Positions 36,401 to 47,504 of a DNA stretch of 64,000 nt are shown one piece after another (positions within the stretch are counted from its first letter, which is position 1; each line of letters starts with the position of its first letter). A program made the translations under genes and the position numbers. The stretch comes from Theristus sp. LFF4_11 (Eukaryota > Nematoda > Chromadorea > Monhysterida > Xyalidae), in contig JASANC010001689.1 in assembly GCA_030248135.1 (NCBI GenBank), positions 1 through 64,000 of the forward strand, written 5' to 3'. Under the pieces are notes generated by a model, which ran no database searches, was not told the origin of the DNA, and saw only the letters and a list, made by a program, of their open reading frames with translations.

Positions 36401-39031
36401 AGGTTATGCGGCATTCATGAAGCAGTATTTAGTGACGCGTAGCTGTGCTAAAACATACATAGCTACGTGTTCACTAAATACTGCTTTGTGAATGCTCCAT
36501 TAGCGTGTGAAACTGTGCCGTTTTCGCTTCATGAATGTGTAGCGAAGTGACGCCGCGTCAAGTGACGTTAGCGCGTCATGCTATGAATGGCGTTCATTCA
36601 TTCATAACGAAGTAACATTTCACAAAGCAGTTACTGGTGACCACGTAGCTGCGTTAAAAAAAACATGGCTACGCAGTCACAGAATCTTCATGAATGCCAT
36701 AGATTATGAGTAAGTACTGATATTGCATTGCATTGCATTTTCTTGTCAGGATCTTGACGGCGACGACGTGATGATCCTGGACACGAATTCCATCGTTTAT
36801 GTTTGGGTCGGCGCAGAGGCGAGTGAGCACGAAAAAGCGGTCTCGAAAACGATTGCAAAGGTTCGCATCTGATCTTTGTCAGCAAACATCAGATCTTTGG
36901 TTGACTTTATTTCGGAGATGTGCGATGGAGATCGTTCAACTTTCAATTTCAATTGTGATTTGTGACACTGTCTGTATCGGGTACCCCTCTTTTCCAAAAC
37001 CCCCATTTCAACTGAAACCATATGGAGCGATCCAAAGTCCCAAAACCCACCGAATTTTGTATATCTGCAGCAAGTTTCTGGGACAAACAACAAAGAATAT
37101 CGAGTGAAGTATTAGCCCCACGCAGTGCGCGAGATTTGTGTACGTGTGAAATTGTCAGTTGTTGGACCAGCTTCATCGACGGAAAGGAAAAAGGAGGAAA
37201 GAAGACCAGCTTCGTCGTCTCCGAAACAAGTTCAAAAGATTGGTCGTGTTGTTGACTGTTGCATATTACCGGATAGAAATGTCGGAAACGCACGTGTTGA
37301 TTGGACCGTTTTTTCGTCCAGCTGACTTTTTTGCGCAAGTGCAAGTGTTCAACGTTGCACGACAATGCTGCCAGACACGGAACGCTTTTTCGTTCACAAA
37401 CTCGCTCTCAGTCTCGATATCTGTCTGTGTCAGTCTACTGGTGTGTGTGTGTTCAAAGTTATTACTGCAAATAAGCTGTAAACTGTGTCACCGAATTTGT
37501 TGCAACCTGCTAAATCCTTCAAAAATCCGCTGGTAGATTTGTTTTTTTGTTGGTTGTGGTTGGTGTTTTGAAATCGGTCCAGTTTGGGATGAGAAGGGTT
37601 GAACTTTCATTTCGTCTCCGAATATCCGAATGATTTTCTAGAAAGAAACAGTTTTTTTAGAGAAACTGTGATGCAAAAAAGTCACAATAAATCGAAGATG
37701 AACTAGCACTAGTCAACCAAACAGCACATTTTTGTTATGCAATGCTCAATAATGTGGCAGTATTTCACTTTTTTCTCCGGTTTTTTTATTTTGGTCTTGG
37801 GTGCACTTTTTCAATCGCTCATTTTCTGTTAGCAAGCAGAGGGATTTGCAGATTTGTGGGCTGTTTTTTACCACCTTGGAGTTTTCCCTGCTAGTCACAG
37901 AAATTTACTTTACCGATGGTGGTCGGTTTATTACGTTCACATGTGTTGAGGGAAATACTGAACTGAAAAACTGCAACTGCCTTGTTAGACTTGTTGTGGT
38001 TGGTAGAATACTGCCTTGTTAAAAAACGGGGGCTAAGTTTTGGTGGTGTTCACTTTGACCCATCCCACAACGATGCTGGAAAAGTCTTACCCAATTTATC
38101 TCTGGGGTCTGGACATTTGTTGTTGCTAGAAAATTTACCTTGGTCCTGGACACGAGCAATCGTTCAAAAGCTACAGCAAGCCTGACTGGTTCAAAGCGGG
38201 GTTGAAATAAAATTCGACACAATGTATTTATTTGTACTTTTTTCAAAAGGATTATTCGAATTTTCTTCTGTCACTATTTTCAGCGATACCTGGCCATCGA
38301 TACACTGCCACGTCCGACAGACGCCAAGGTTGAGGTGATCGATCAGCACTCGGAGCCGGACCACTTCAAGAGTTTCTTCAAAAACTGGAGCGAGGACGTG
38401 TTTGCGGTAAGAAGCACTGTTGTATGGAATGAACCCACATGTGATGACGTTATAGAAGACAGAAGCAGTGCGTGTCTATACTCTGTGGAATATAAAGTAT
38501 CGTTGTTTAAACCTATCACTTTCGTAAAATACGATCATGCGAAACTTTGAATCACAATAAGAAGAAAACGGATGTATCGGGATTCCTTGATTTCAAACAC
38601 CCCATTTGTGGCTGAATATGTTCTTTTGCAACTCCGGTCCCGTTCTTTCTTCTGTCTTGAGCTGTGTTCTGCGAAAAAAAGTGACAGGTTTAAACAAATA
38701 TACTCCAGGTTGAGAGTCTCCAGCCTTTATTTTTTTCGTTTCCAGTGTTTTCCAGTGTTATACTGTCACAAACAGGCAAACAGACACAAACACACACACA
38801 AGTTCACCCACGCTGCTTCGTATACAAACATGAGTAGTGCCTGTGTGTTTGTTTGTGGCTGTGCAATATTATATTCAAACCATATGTGAAACGAAAGTGC
38901 ACAGTGTTTTTAAACTGGTAGACACTTCAATGGCAGGGTGAACGATAAAAACGCGCATTGCAATTTTTTGGTAATTTCAGGCCAACACGGTGGAAAGTGT
39001 CAAAAATCGTTTGGTGGTTGTCAAGGGATGA
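30453..39031 (+). CDS. gsnl-1: Four-repeat gelsolin-like actin-severing protein, complete
   Basis: Severs and caps actin filaments in a Ca2+-dependent way. Exons: 30453-30527, 30892-30966, then 31083-31139 or 31439-31510 (alternatives), 32721-32798, 32921-32973, 33318-33423, 33902-34012, 34427-34493, 34647-34776, 35067-35145, 35342-35443, 35932-36051, 36134-36220, 36750-36860, 38284-38406, 38981-39031. About 474 residues (479 with the second alternative). Repeat 1 contains [15 protein letters not shown] and DVHFWLGK; repeat 2 [15 protein letters not shown] and [12 protein letters not shown]; repeat 3 GIQLWKISDASG and [19 protein letters not shown]; repeat 4 [26 protein letters not shown], then a [10 protein letters not shown] end. 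Most gelsolins have three or six repeats; four is the C. elegans GSNL-1 arrangement. The acceptor of exon 34647 reads CCG, not CAG (see findings). No poly(A) signal was recognised close to the stop. Confidence 0.93.
31083..31139 (+). CDS. gsnl-1: Gelsolin alternative exon 3a
   Basis: 57 nt, phase 0/0, acceptor CATTCAG, donor GTTTTT. Encodes [19 protein letters not shown], which continues directly into [15 protein letters not shown], the standard gelsolin repeat-1 order. Confidence 0.85.
31439..31510 (+). CDS. gsnl-1: Gelsolin alternative exon 3b
   Basis: 72 nt, phase 0/0, acceptor TTTTCCAG, donor GTCTGT. Encodes [20 protein letters not shown] then LTSA. It aligns with exon 3a over NVHFWIGK / DVHFWLGK and leads in frame into the same next exon. 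Including both would duplicate one strand of the gelsolin fold, so the two are probably used one at a time. Confidence 0.75.
36408..36498. repeat. Foldback MITE-like hairpin, family A copy 3
   Basis: GCGGCATTCATGAAGCAGTA pairs with TACTGCTTTGTGAATGC around a second inverted pair on TAGCTACGTG. It lies in a gelsolin intron. The next 60 bp (36527-36590) form a related inverted sequence whose reverse complement recurs around 51389-51455. Confidence 0.7.
36589..36700. repeat. Foldback MITE-like sequence, family A copy 4 (diverged)
   Basis: Weaker inverted ends (GCGTTCATTCATTCATAA and CTTCATGAATGCCA) with the family's TAGCTGCG / ATGGCTACGC loop. It is adjacent to copy 3 and to a gelsolin acceptor. 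Confidence 0.5.
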
Positions 39032-39973
39032 TTCACTTGGATGATTTTGTTTTTATGTTTGATTCACTTTGTGTTAGCATGGCGTTGTGTGATCAAATTT
39101 GTGGCTTGATAGGAAATGTTTTGCTCGACGTTTTTTGATTTCAAAGAGTTTCTCGCTGATTGCTAACGTTCTCCGGCATGCGTGATGGTATTAATAGATA
39201 TTTCGTTTACTTCTGTAATTGCTTAGAAAACAATGAGAGCTTTATTTTTGTTCATTTTTTTGTTACTTGCGTTTCTTGTTTCATTTCGTTTATACTGTCT
39301 GAGAATATCATAATACTGACTTTGTTTCGCCAAATTTTCTGCCGAAACTCGAAATTCCAAACTGAAACAGTCTAAAACACCAGGTGAAAAACCGTTTGTT
39401 TGCGCATCGTCATTACTCTGTGAACTTGTTCACTCAAATGTAACATTAACATTTTTGAAAAAGTCACGCAAATAATAAAGTTGTGAAATGCTTGTGACAA
39501 ACAAGAAGCGTCAACATTGAGAAAGTACTGAATGTGCAACACAAAAACGACCGTAAAACGCAGTTGCCATGTAGAAGGTTGAAGGTTGCAGAAAACAAAA
39601 ACAGCTTGCCAAAAAAACTGAAATTTTAAATTTACCCGCATGTTTTTCATGTTCGATAAAAGTTCGTGCAATCAAGTCAACTGCGACTACTGCAATTTTT
39701 TATTTCTTCATTACGCATAGAAAAAAACTCGATCAATGCTAATTGATTGCATTTCCACTAGGTACAAGGAACCACTGCGACTACACAAGGTTCAAAGAAA
39801 AGCTTACAGCCAAGTTGCGCAAGTTTCTTTGCAAGAAAAATCTCGCAGAAAAACCAAACCGTTGACTGTTTTTTTTTCTTGGCACTGGAACCGATCTTCA
39901 GCAGAAAGAAACAGCCGAATAGCACAACTTCGGGTCACCAAACCAACAAAAAAAGCACATTTTTTCCAAGAAA
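39032..39973. other. Intergenic region
   Basis: AT-rich. No exon, RNA gene or bounded repeat was recognised between the gelsolin stop and the next start codon. Confidence 0.55.
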
Positions 39974-41432
39974 ATGAACAAATCACGAACGACTGGCGCA
40001 AGCAGCGTGATCGCAGCAGGCCTACTGTCGATCACGGTCGTGTTTTCTCTGATCGAAACCACCAGTGCGGCCAGCTTGCGAAACGGTCACGACCCGGATG
40101 ACGAGGGCTGCCACGGCGAGGAATTCAAAACGGTCATCTTTGAGACCGCGCATATGAGTGAGTCGTTTTTTCGTTTTGGAACAGAAAATCGATTTCGGTC
40201 ATTTGCTTTTCTTGATTATGTTGGCGTTCATTACAAGAATCACCAGAGAATGATACTGCTCGTCCACTTGCTTGTTTTTTGTCGGTGTTGAAACGGGGCC
40301 TTTGACAGTCAGAAAAACGTGAAAAGACATTCGACAATTTATGGGCATGGCACGCTGGTAGTCTGTGGTGACGGTTATCACCAAGAAAGGGCAGGTTCAG
40401 GTTGCCAATAAAAATAACCCTGGTTGGTTGGCTAATGTCGTCGTAACACAAGCCATTCATTTGCAAACACAAACAAGCAATTCAAATATTCAATTCACGG
40501 TTCGACTTTCTCGCAGGCCCGCAGCACCGCTGCCAGCAAGTGAACCGAAACGAGTGCATCTTCCACGAGGAAGTCTCTCGGAAGTGCCCGTGCGTCTGCA
40601 GACGTCGCAAGCATTTTTACAAGCCGAACGGAGCACGCCGGGACGCCGGATCGCTCGGCGATCCCGACTTGACGACGGTCGGTGTTGGTTGTTTCTTCGG
40701 TTGCATGTGGTGGAATGAGCTCCATAAAACGGCAACACAAAAAAAGCTTGAAGATTTTGTTTGTTTATCGGAGTCTTACGTCGACCACGTCTTAACGGTA
40801 CGGGTACAGGTTGGCCCTTCCAACAACCGATCCAGAAACCAGAAGAAAAGGAACCCGAACTCGGAACTTGGTGTTAAACAATTTGGTTGTCAAACAAAAA
40901 GCCGAAGGTAAAGAATCCAAAACCCGTAACGAAAATACCCATGATGGTCGGGGTATGAATGAACGCTGACGGTACCGTCCACCAAGGGCGATTTGTATAC
41001 ATTCTTAAAAGTGATTTTTTGATTTTTGATCTAAGTTTGCTTGTTATGAGTCGTTGTAGGTTCCTAATCCTAAACCTAATCCTAAGCCAAGCCTTTTTGA
41101 TAAGGTGAAAATGATCAATTTAGTTTTTGCATTTTTTTTCTTTCCTGTGTTATGGAGGAGGAGCACCGGAACTGCAGATGCAGCTGTTTTAATAATGATG
41201 CATTACGCCCTTGCCGACGCCTCCAGTCCAAGCCCCGCCCACTCCCGGTGGCACCTGCAAACCTAACGGCAATCAATTGATTTTCCAGCGTGCACCGTTT
41301 GACTTCTTCGACAACAAATATCTGAATTTGATGACATCGGCCGAGGCAGCCGAACTTGCAGCCGGCTTGGCGTCGATTCAAGGTCACGTGCAGAGCGCAA
41401 TGGGCGGCGGCGGACTGCCGGGATTTGGATAA
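39974..41432 (+). CDS. Small secreted Cys-rich protein, unknown function
   Basis: Three exons in agreeing phase: 39974-40157, 40517-40681, 41227-41432, about 184 residues. The N-terminus MNKSRTTGASSVIAAGLLSI followed by small residues is a good signal peptide. The second exon holds a compact cysteine cluster (RCQQVNRNECIFHEEV then KCPCVCRRRKHF), then a basic stretch. The third is Pro-rich (PPTPGGTCKP), then Ala/Gly-rich, ending GGGGLPGFG. No known domain was recognised. The exon 2 donor (GTGTTG) was chosen because it alone keeps frame with the third exon; an extra small exon in the 545-bp intron cannot be excluded. A poly(A) signal lies at 41613-41618. Confidence 0.6.
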
Positions 41433-42368
41433 TGCGAAAAGAGCAAATCTAAATTTCGCGCTTGCTCATCACAGTATCCATATTGGGTCTCGATGCGATC
41501 TTACTTTACTGTAGTTTTTTACTGGTTACAAACTTTCTAAAATATTTAGATATTCAAGTTGGTTGAACTTGACTGGTTTTGGTTCTTGATGGCTTGTTTG
41601 AAGAAGGCGTAGAATAAAAGCCTATTTATCTGTAATTTCTTCAACTTTTTTCGAAATTTTGCACGCAAATTTCTTGGTGTACGGCTTTGCAAGTTTACGT
41701 CTGCATTTCGATCGTGCTGAATCCGAACGCAACAGAAACTGCGTGCCGTGTGCTCTCCTCTCCATGTGCTAAAGGTTCGGTTTCATGGACAATTGTTTCT
41801 CATGGACAAGTGATCCGAGTCCCCTTGATAGGGCCGAGTCACTTAGGCGACTTTGTAATTGCCACATAAAGATTGAAACTAGTTTTCTTTCCACGTCTGC
41901 ACACGCATTCAGTCGCAGAAAAAAAAAATGATATTACATCACGATCGTTTTGCGGCAAATTTTTTTGTTTGAAGAAAATGCACAATGCTTTTCCACTTAT
42001 TCGTGCAAAACCCCAAAATTCAACAAAAAACGTTCAAAATTGAGCTTTATCAATTACCACATGGCATCTTGATGTAATCTAGGCGACGTTTTTATGTCTG
42101 GAAAACAACATTTTTGTGATAAGCCGTGAAAATAATCAAATATTGCACACGATCCGGCGATAAAACACGTGTTTGTAACAAACAAGCTTTTTGTGTGCTC
42201 GGTTTTACGTGAGAAAACGGCAGTTTTTATTTGTTCAAGCCACTTAATTAAGTGTTTTCAGAGGAAAAATTTTAAAATCCAGTTATGCAGAAAGAAACTA
42301 TTTGACAGTTTTACTCACTGAAACTGAGTTTTACACTTGGCGTATTTGGATTTTTTAAGCTTCGAGAA
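41433..42368. other. Intergenic region with diverged repeats
   Basis: Holds the second copy of the roughly 120-bp dispersed repeat (41682-41800). A stretch around 41800-41960 resembles 19030-19170 in the long ZIP13 intron, apparently an old repeat family. No gene was seen. Confidence 0.5.
41682..41800 (+). repeat. Dispersed repeat of about 120 bp, copy 2
   Basis: Matches 10318-10440 from GGCTTTGCAAGTTTACGTCT onward, with small indels after CCATGTGCTAAA. Confidence 0.65.
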
Positions 42369-45300
42369 ATGCTCAGACTGTTCAGTTCAGCATTTACACT
42401 TGTTGTTATTGGCTTGTGTCTGGCTAACAGTGCTCCAACCAACGTTAGCGATGGTAAGAAATCACACTTTCCATTTCAATGGCTGGCTAAGCAAGAAGTC
42501 ACCAAAAACGCATCACATGTTCACATGTGCAGATTCAACTCTCAAAAACGAGAACACATCACGATCACCAAAAGGTCTACTGTGTGACACTTGCGAACGA
42601 CTGTTAAAGCCGTTGGACTTTGTTTGGCAAGTGCCGCAAGTCACCGATTGTATCGCGTGGTTGGTCAATGAGTACTGTCAACTGATGCACATCGAAGACA
42701 GACCAGTGTGCACCGGCATTGTCTCAGAATACAAGGTAGGTACACCAGAACCTGGTACTACTTGTTCAAAACAACGGTTTCATCTTTTGAAATTGTGCTG
42801 AGATTGATCTTTTTAAGCAGCACCCCAATTAGGTTTTTTGACTTTGAAAAAAAACGAAAAAAAAACATGCAGAATGAACTGATCTACATCATCGGGCACT
42901 CGGTTGGCTCGTCGAAAGGACTGTGCAACATGTTGCTCAACGATGCTTGTGGTGATGCGAATGGTGATTGGACGATCAGACTGCCCGGCAATAAACCGAC
43001 GGTGACGCCAATCAAACCGCCTGCGGTATACTGGCGTTTAGTTTCGTGTTTCTGCCATTTGCTTGTTATTGTTAAGAGAGTAAAGACACCGCACGGTGTT
43101 GATATTACTCCTGTGTTCCTTGGCCTACAAATAGGTTTAATTGTTCAAATTTGTATCGATTTTGCTGAAAAGCTCAGTTTGTATTTTTTTGTCACGACTC
43201 CAACTTCTGAGCCCTGTAGCGTTGCACCATAAGGGCTTCTCAGCAAAAGCGATGCGGATTTTTCTCAGTGACTCCGCACGAAATACCAGCAAAATCTGTC
43301 TTGGGCCGAGAGACAAAATGTCCCACTTTTTCCGGACGGTCTCTTGTTACGGCTGTTTTCACTCATCAGGAAACCTTGCCACAACTGCGCATTCTGCATT
43401 TGGCCGATTTGCACATTGATCGACTGTACGAGCCTGCGACCGAAGTTGACTGCGGTGAACCGCTGTGTTGTCGCAAGGGTGCCGGCGGTTTGTGTGGATA
43501 TGCTTTTTTGGATTCTTGATGGACACACAGAAAAATAAGTGCAGATTTATGTGCGCATGTTCGAGCACTTACATATGCAGATGCAGTTAAAAAAAGTGCA
43601 CCAACATGTGCATCCACATTGTACACTGTACATGTCCTAGCGTTGCTGCGGTTTCACATTTTTTGTGTCGCGGGCGGTTTCGGTTCGAAACGGCGAAAAA
43701 ATTGGTACGGTGTCGATGCGGTTCACTCAAATTCCTGACGGTACGGTTTGATGGCCGTCCTCTTCGGTTACCGTGGCAACATGTGCATTAATTTTCTGCG
43801 TGGAAGTCGCAAAAAACACAGATTTCATACAGGTCAGAAAGCGAAACGAAGCGCTGGTGTGTGGGGTTCGGTCGGTGCTTGTGATATTCCGTACAAAACC
43901 GTAGAGCACATGTTTCAGCACATCGCGGCGAATCACAAGGTGACAGAACGCATATACAGTCGAACTCTAAATTATAGGGAATCAGCTGATTGGTTGGAGG
44001 TCACGTGAAGCATGTTTTCTGTGTAGGCATTGTTGTGGGCGCGAAGTACGTGCACAGAAAGCATGCATCACGTGACCACCAACCAACAAATCAATCAGCT
44101 GATTCCCCATAATTTAAAGTTCGACTGTACCTTTTTACTTTGATGTTTTGGGTCAAACCGGTGAGAAAAGGCCATTAAAATTCAAACAATGAACGTTATC
44201 AACTCGGAGAACAAGAATTACATAAAGACTGTACACAATTGATTTCTTGACGCACTGATGTCAAACGAATAGCACAGATTTATCTGGCACATCGAATAGC
44301 ACTGAACCGTATTTTTCATTTCTGGGCACAGGACACACGACAATGAAAATAAAATGTCGCTTTCTTTAATAACTTTGGTTTTCAAGTTGGACGCTATCCT
44401 TTGGACTGGTGATCTCATTCCGCACGACCTATGGAACTACAACAGGGCCGCGAACGTGCAAGAGCTGAAGAACTTGACGCAGCTGTTTCTGCAGTATTTT
44501 CCGTCGATTCCGATTTTCTCCGCCGTTGGCAACCACGAAGGTGTGCCGGAAAACAGGTGCGGCTAGATTAGTGGCGGAATTTTTGAATAATGGCAGTCAT
44601 GCGCTGATTGGTCGCTGCGCAGGGTACCATCCGTATTGCATGGAACTGAGCTGTTTTCATGACAAACTCATTTGAAGGTAAAAAACCGATATACACTGAG
44701 CACTGGTGGAAAAAGGATACTTTTATAAGCAACTTTCAGATCACCGTTTTTCTGCGTAAATCAACGTGCCCGCAATTGAATGTGTTCGAGTAATTGATCG
44801 ATCACGCTGATTGGCTGTGTGTTGCGACGTGAATATCCGACCAATCAACAAGCGACAAACGACTGATCTGAAGATTGCCACAAGTTTGTTTCCCTGATTG
44901 TTGCAGTTTCCCGCCCGCTGATGCACCGCCGCAGTTCAGTCACGACTGGCTGTATTCGACGTTGCAACAGCAGTGGGCACATTGGCTTGACAACAGCACC
45001 TTTGACACAGTTCGATAGTGAGTGCAGGCTGCGCGATGTGACCTGTTACACACGTTGATGTGACGTCATAATACCGCATATGACGTCATAATGTAACATG
45101 TGATTTCATAATAGCTCTACGTGACGTCATAATATAGCATTATGACGTAATAATACAACCGCATTCTCATTAATTTTTCCTCTGTTTTTTTCTAGTCGTG
45201 CATCGTACATGGTTCGCCCATGGCCCGGCTTGCGAGTCATCTCAATCAACACGCAGTACGGATACACGATGAATTTGTGAGTGTATGAAATTGACATCAA

Positions 45301-47381
45301 ATTTTCGCTTGAAAAGTGTATGCATAACCCGTTTTTGCTGCTCAGCGGAGATCACAAAAGAAAAGCGCCCGCTGAATGAGATGTTTTTTTTGCAATTTCA
45401 CGAAAAGTCACCATTATGCCGGATTACTGTAATCGCGTTACATTCTTGCAGCTGGCTCTACTACAACCAGCAAGATCCCGACGGCACGTTGGCGTGGTTG
45501 GTTGACCAGTTGGCGTATGCGGAGTTGGCTGGCGACGCCGTCTGGCTGATTGGACACATTCCGAGTGGCAACCATGACGTGCGACACTATTGGAGTCGCA
45601 ATTATAATGACATCGTTGCGAGGTACTGGTGGAAAGTGAATAGTGTGAGTGAGTAGTGTGAGTGAATAGTGTGAGTGAATAGTGTGAGTGAGTAGTGTGA
45701 GTGAATAGTGTGAGTGAGTAGTGTGAGTGAGTAGTGTAAGTGAATAGTGTGAGTGAGTAGTGTGAGTGAGTAGTGTGAGTGAATAGTGTGAGTGAGCAGT
45801 GTGAGTGAGTAGTGTAAGTGAATAGTGGAAACTGTTGGTCCACGCAGTATGTCAACATGACGAATTAATCAGAAATTACCTGGGAAAATGCAGTTGACGT
45901 AAACTTAACTCGATCGAGAGGCGGTCAGAGCGATTGAAAGATCATGTCGTGATTGAATACAGTAAACAAACAGCGCACATTTTAAAGCACATGACGTCCT
46001 TTCAGTGCGAGACAAAAAATATAATAGGCAGCGCCGACACATTTGACGCTTGATAGCCATGGAGTCAACAGTCAACCACACAGTCAATCACAATCTCCTG
46101 CATCATCTGCAGATTCGAGTCGACGATTCGCGCGCAGTTCCACGGGCACACGCACAACGATCAATTCGCGGTCTTCTACGACAATCGTGACCCGCGCTCC
46201 GGCCGACCGACCAGTGTGACGTTCGTGGCGCCGAGTGTGACGACGTATCCGAACGAGAACCCTGCTTACCGCATTTACGCGGTCGACGGCGGCCATTCGA
46301 ACGCGACGTGGGTTCGTAAAAATGAGAAAACCAACAATAACAGTCGTGTCTTTGACTGAAAGTTGCGCTGATTGCGATTATTTCATTTTTGGTGTTATCG
46401 TTTTAGTATAGCCGGTATCGCGCGCATGCGTGTCTTGAGTTTTCGAGACGGAGAGAGAAGTGCAAGGGAATTTTCGTACAGGACTACTTGCGATATACTG
46501 CAGCGAATACGACTACAGTGAATCCCGCCAGCGTAGACTAATATGATCACCATTTGTGGTGGTTGCTTTTTGACGTCACAAATGTTGCCAAGACTGCGAT
46601 CGTTTTTTATTTTAGACGGTGCTGGACACGGAGACCTACTCAACGAACATCACCGCTGCTGACGAACACACTCCACCAGAGTGGGGTTTGGAGTACAGCG
46701 CAAAGGTACAGCATGTTTCTTCAAAGCTGTCTGATTTTTTCAGCAGACCACATGGTTCACAAAAGAACAAAAAAAGGGATGGGGTTGTAAAGAAGACAAA
46801 TTAGCAAATTAGCCCACAAACAGGGATTTTCGTTTTGAACTCAACGTTTCCCGTGCAAAAAGCTGACCTGTACGTGCTGCAAAAAACCATTTTGATTAAA
46901 AAAAGCAGCGAATGAGAAACGTCCGTCAGTCATGGACCATCGCATGACGAAGTGAAAAACAAAGTTTCCATTTTTCTGTCATTTCCTACAAAAGGCTGTG
47001 TACGGCTTGCCTTCGATGAGCGCGCTTCACTGGCATCAACTGACGGAACGCTTCGAACGCGACGAAAGTCTGTTGAATCAATATATTTCGTAAGTGCTTT
47101 TGTTCCGACCGAATCGAATGTCATATGCGGTTGGGGTTGATTTCATCAAAACCTCGTTTCTTCTCAATGTTTTCAACAGATACTTCCACCGGAGCGGCCG
47201 TGAAGTGAACTGCAACTCGAAATGTCGCCGCGAACACGTCTGCCAGATGCGGAAGGCGTACTCGGCAATCGAGTGTCCGACGGATGCTGATTGGACGACG
47301 GAATTGTTGAAAGTCTGGGCGACAATCAGTGTCAACGAAACATTCGTCAAGAACGCCAAACAGATCTGTCGAGTTCATTAG
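42369..47381 (+). CDS. asm: Acid sphingomyelinase (sphingomyelin phosphodiesterase), complete
   Basis: Zn2+-dependent hydrolase, secreted or lysosomal, cleaving sphingomyelin to ceramide and phosphocholine. Exons: 42369-42453, 42533-42735, 42873-43025, 43370-43487, 43833-43939, 44387-44556, 44907-45017, 45196-45276, 45452-45622, 46113-46311, 46616-46705, 46995-47089, 47180-47381; about 594 residues, close to family length. Order seen: signal peptide MLRLFSSAFTLVVIGLCLA; saposin-B domain with Cys in LLCDTCERLL, TDCIAWLVNEYC, RPVCTGIV and GLCNMLLNDACGD; metallophosphatase with the metal ligands LADLHID, WTGDLIPHD, GNHEG, GHIPSGNHD and HGHTHND; then the C-terminal Cys-rich domain (EVNCNSKCRREHVC) ending ICRVH. 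All expected metal-binding His/Asp/Asn are present, so it should be active. The stop codon is only 123 bp from that of the convergent GH28 gene. Confidence 0.95.
43957..44127. mobile_element. Tc1/mariner-type MITE, copy 1
   Basis: Palindromic 171-bp element with ends CAGTCGAACTCTAAATTATA and its near reverse complement, flanked by TA on both sides. Intronic, in the sphingomyelinase gene. It also carries an inner inverted pair AATCAGCTGATT. Confidence 0.78.
45060..45145. repeat. Four spaced TGACGT(C/A)ATAAT motifs
   Basis: TGACGTCATAAT-type motifs, with the palindromic CRE core TGACGTCA, recur three times, plus a TGACGTAATAAT variant and a decayed ATTTCATAAT one, at roughly 20-30-bp spacing, in a sphingomyelinase intron. 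It may be a degenerate tandem repeat or a binding-site cluster. Confidence 0.55.
45643..45828 (+). repeat. 13-bp minisatellite
   Basis: About 14 units of AGTGTGAGTGA(A/G)T, starting about 20 nt after the 45622 exon end. Every unit contains GTGAGT, a perfect donor-like hexamer. Confidence 0.88.
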
Positions 47382-47504
47382 TGATTTTTTTTATTTTTTT
47401 ATTATATTTCACTCTTTTTTTATTATAAACCAGCCGAAATTCCAGAGTATACAAAAAAAACAAAAGTCCTTCCAAAAAAGCATCGTTCAACAAAATTCAT
47501 AGCG
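47382..47504. other. Convergent 3' intergenic space
   Basis: 123 bp, T-rich with several TTTATT (AATAAA on the minus strand) stretches around 47390-47425. These can serve as the poly(A) signal of the GH28 gene and must also accommodate the sphingomyelinase 3' end. Confidence 0.5.
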
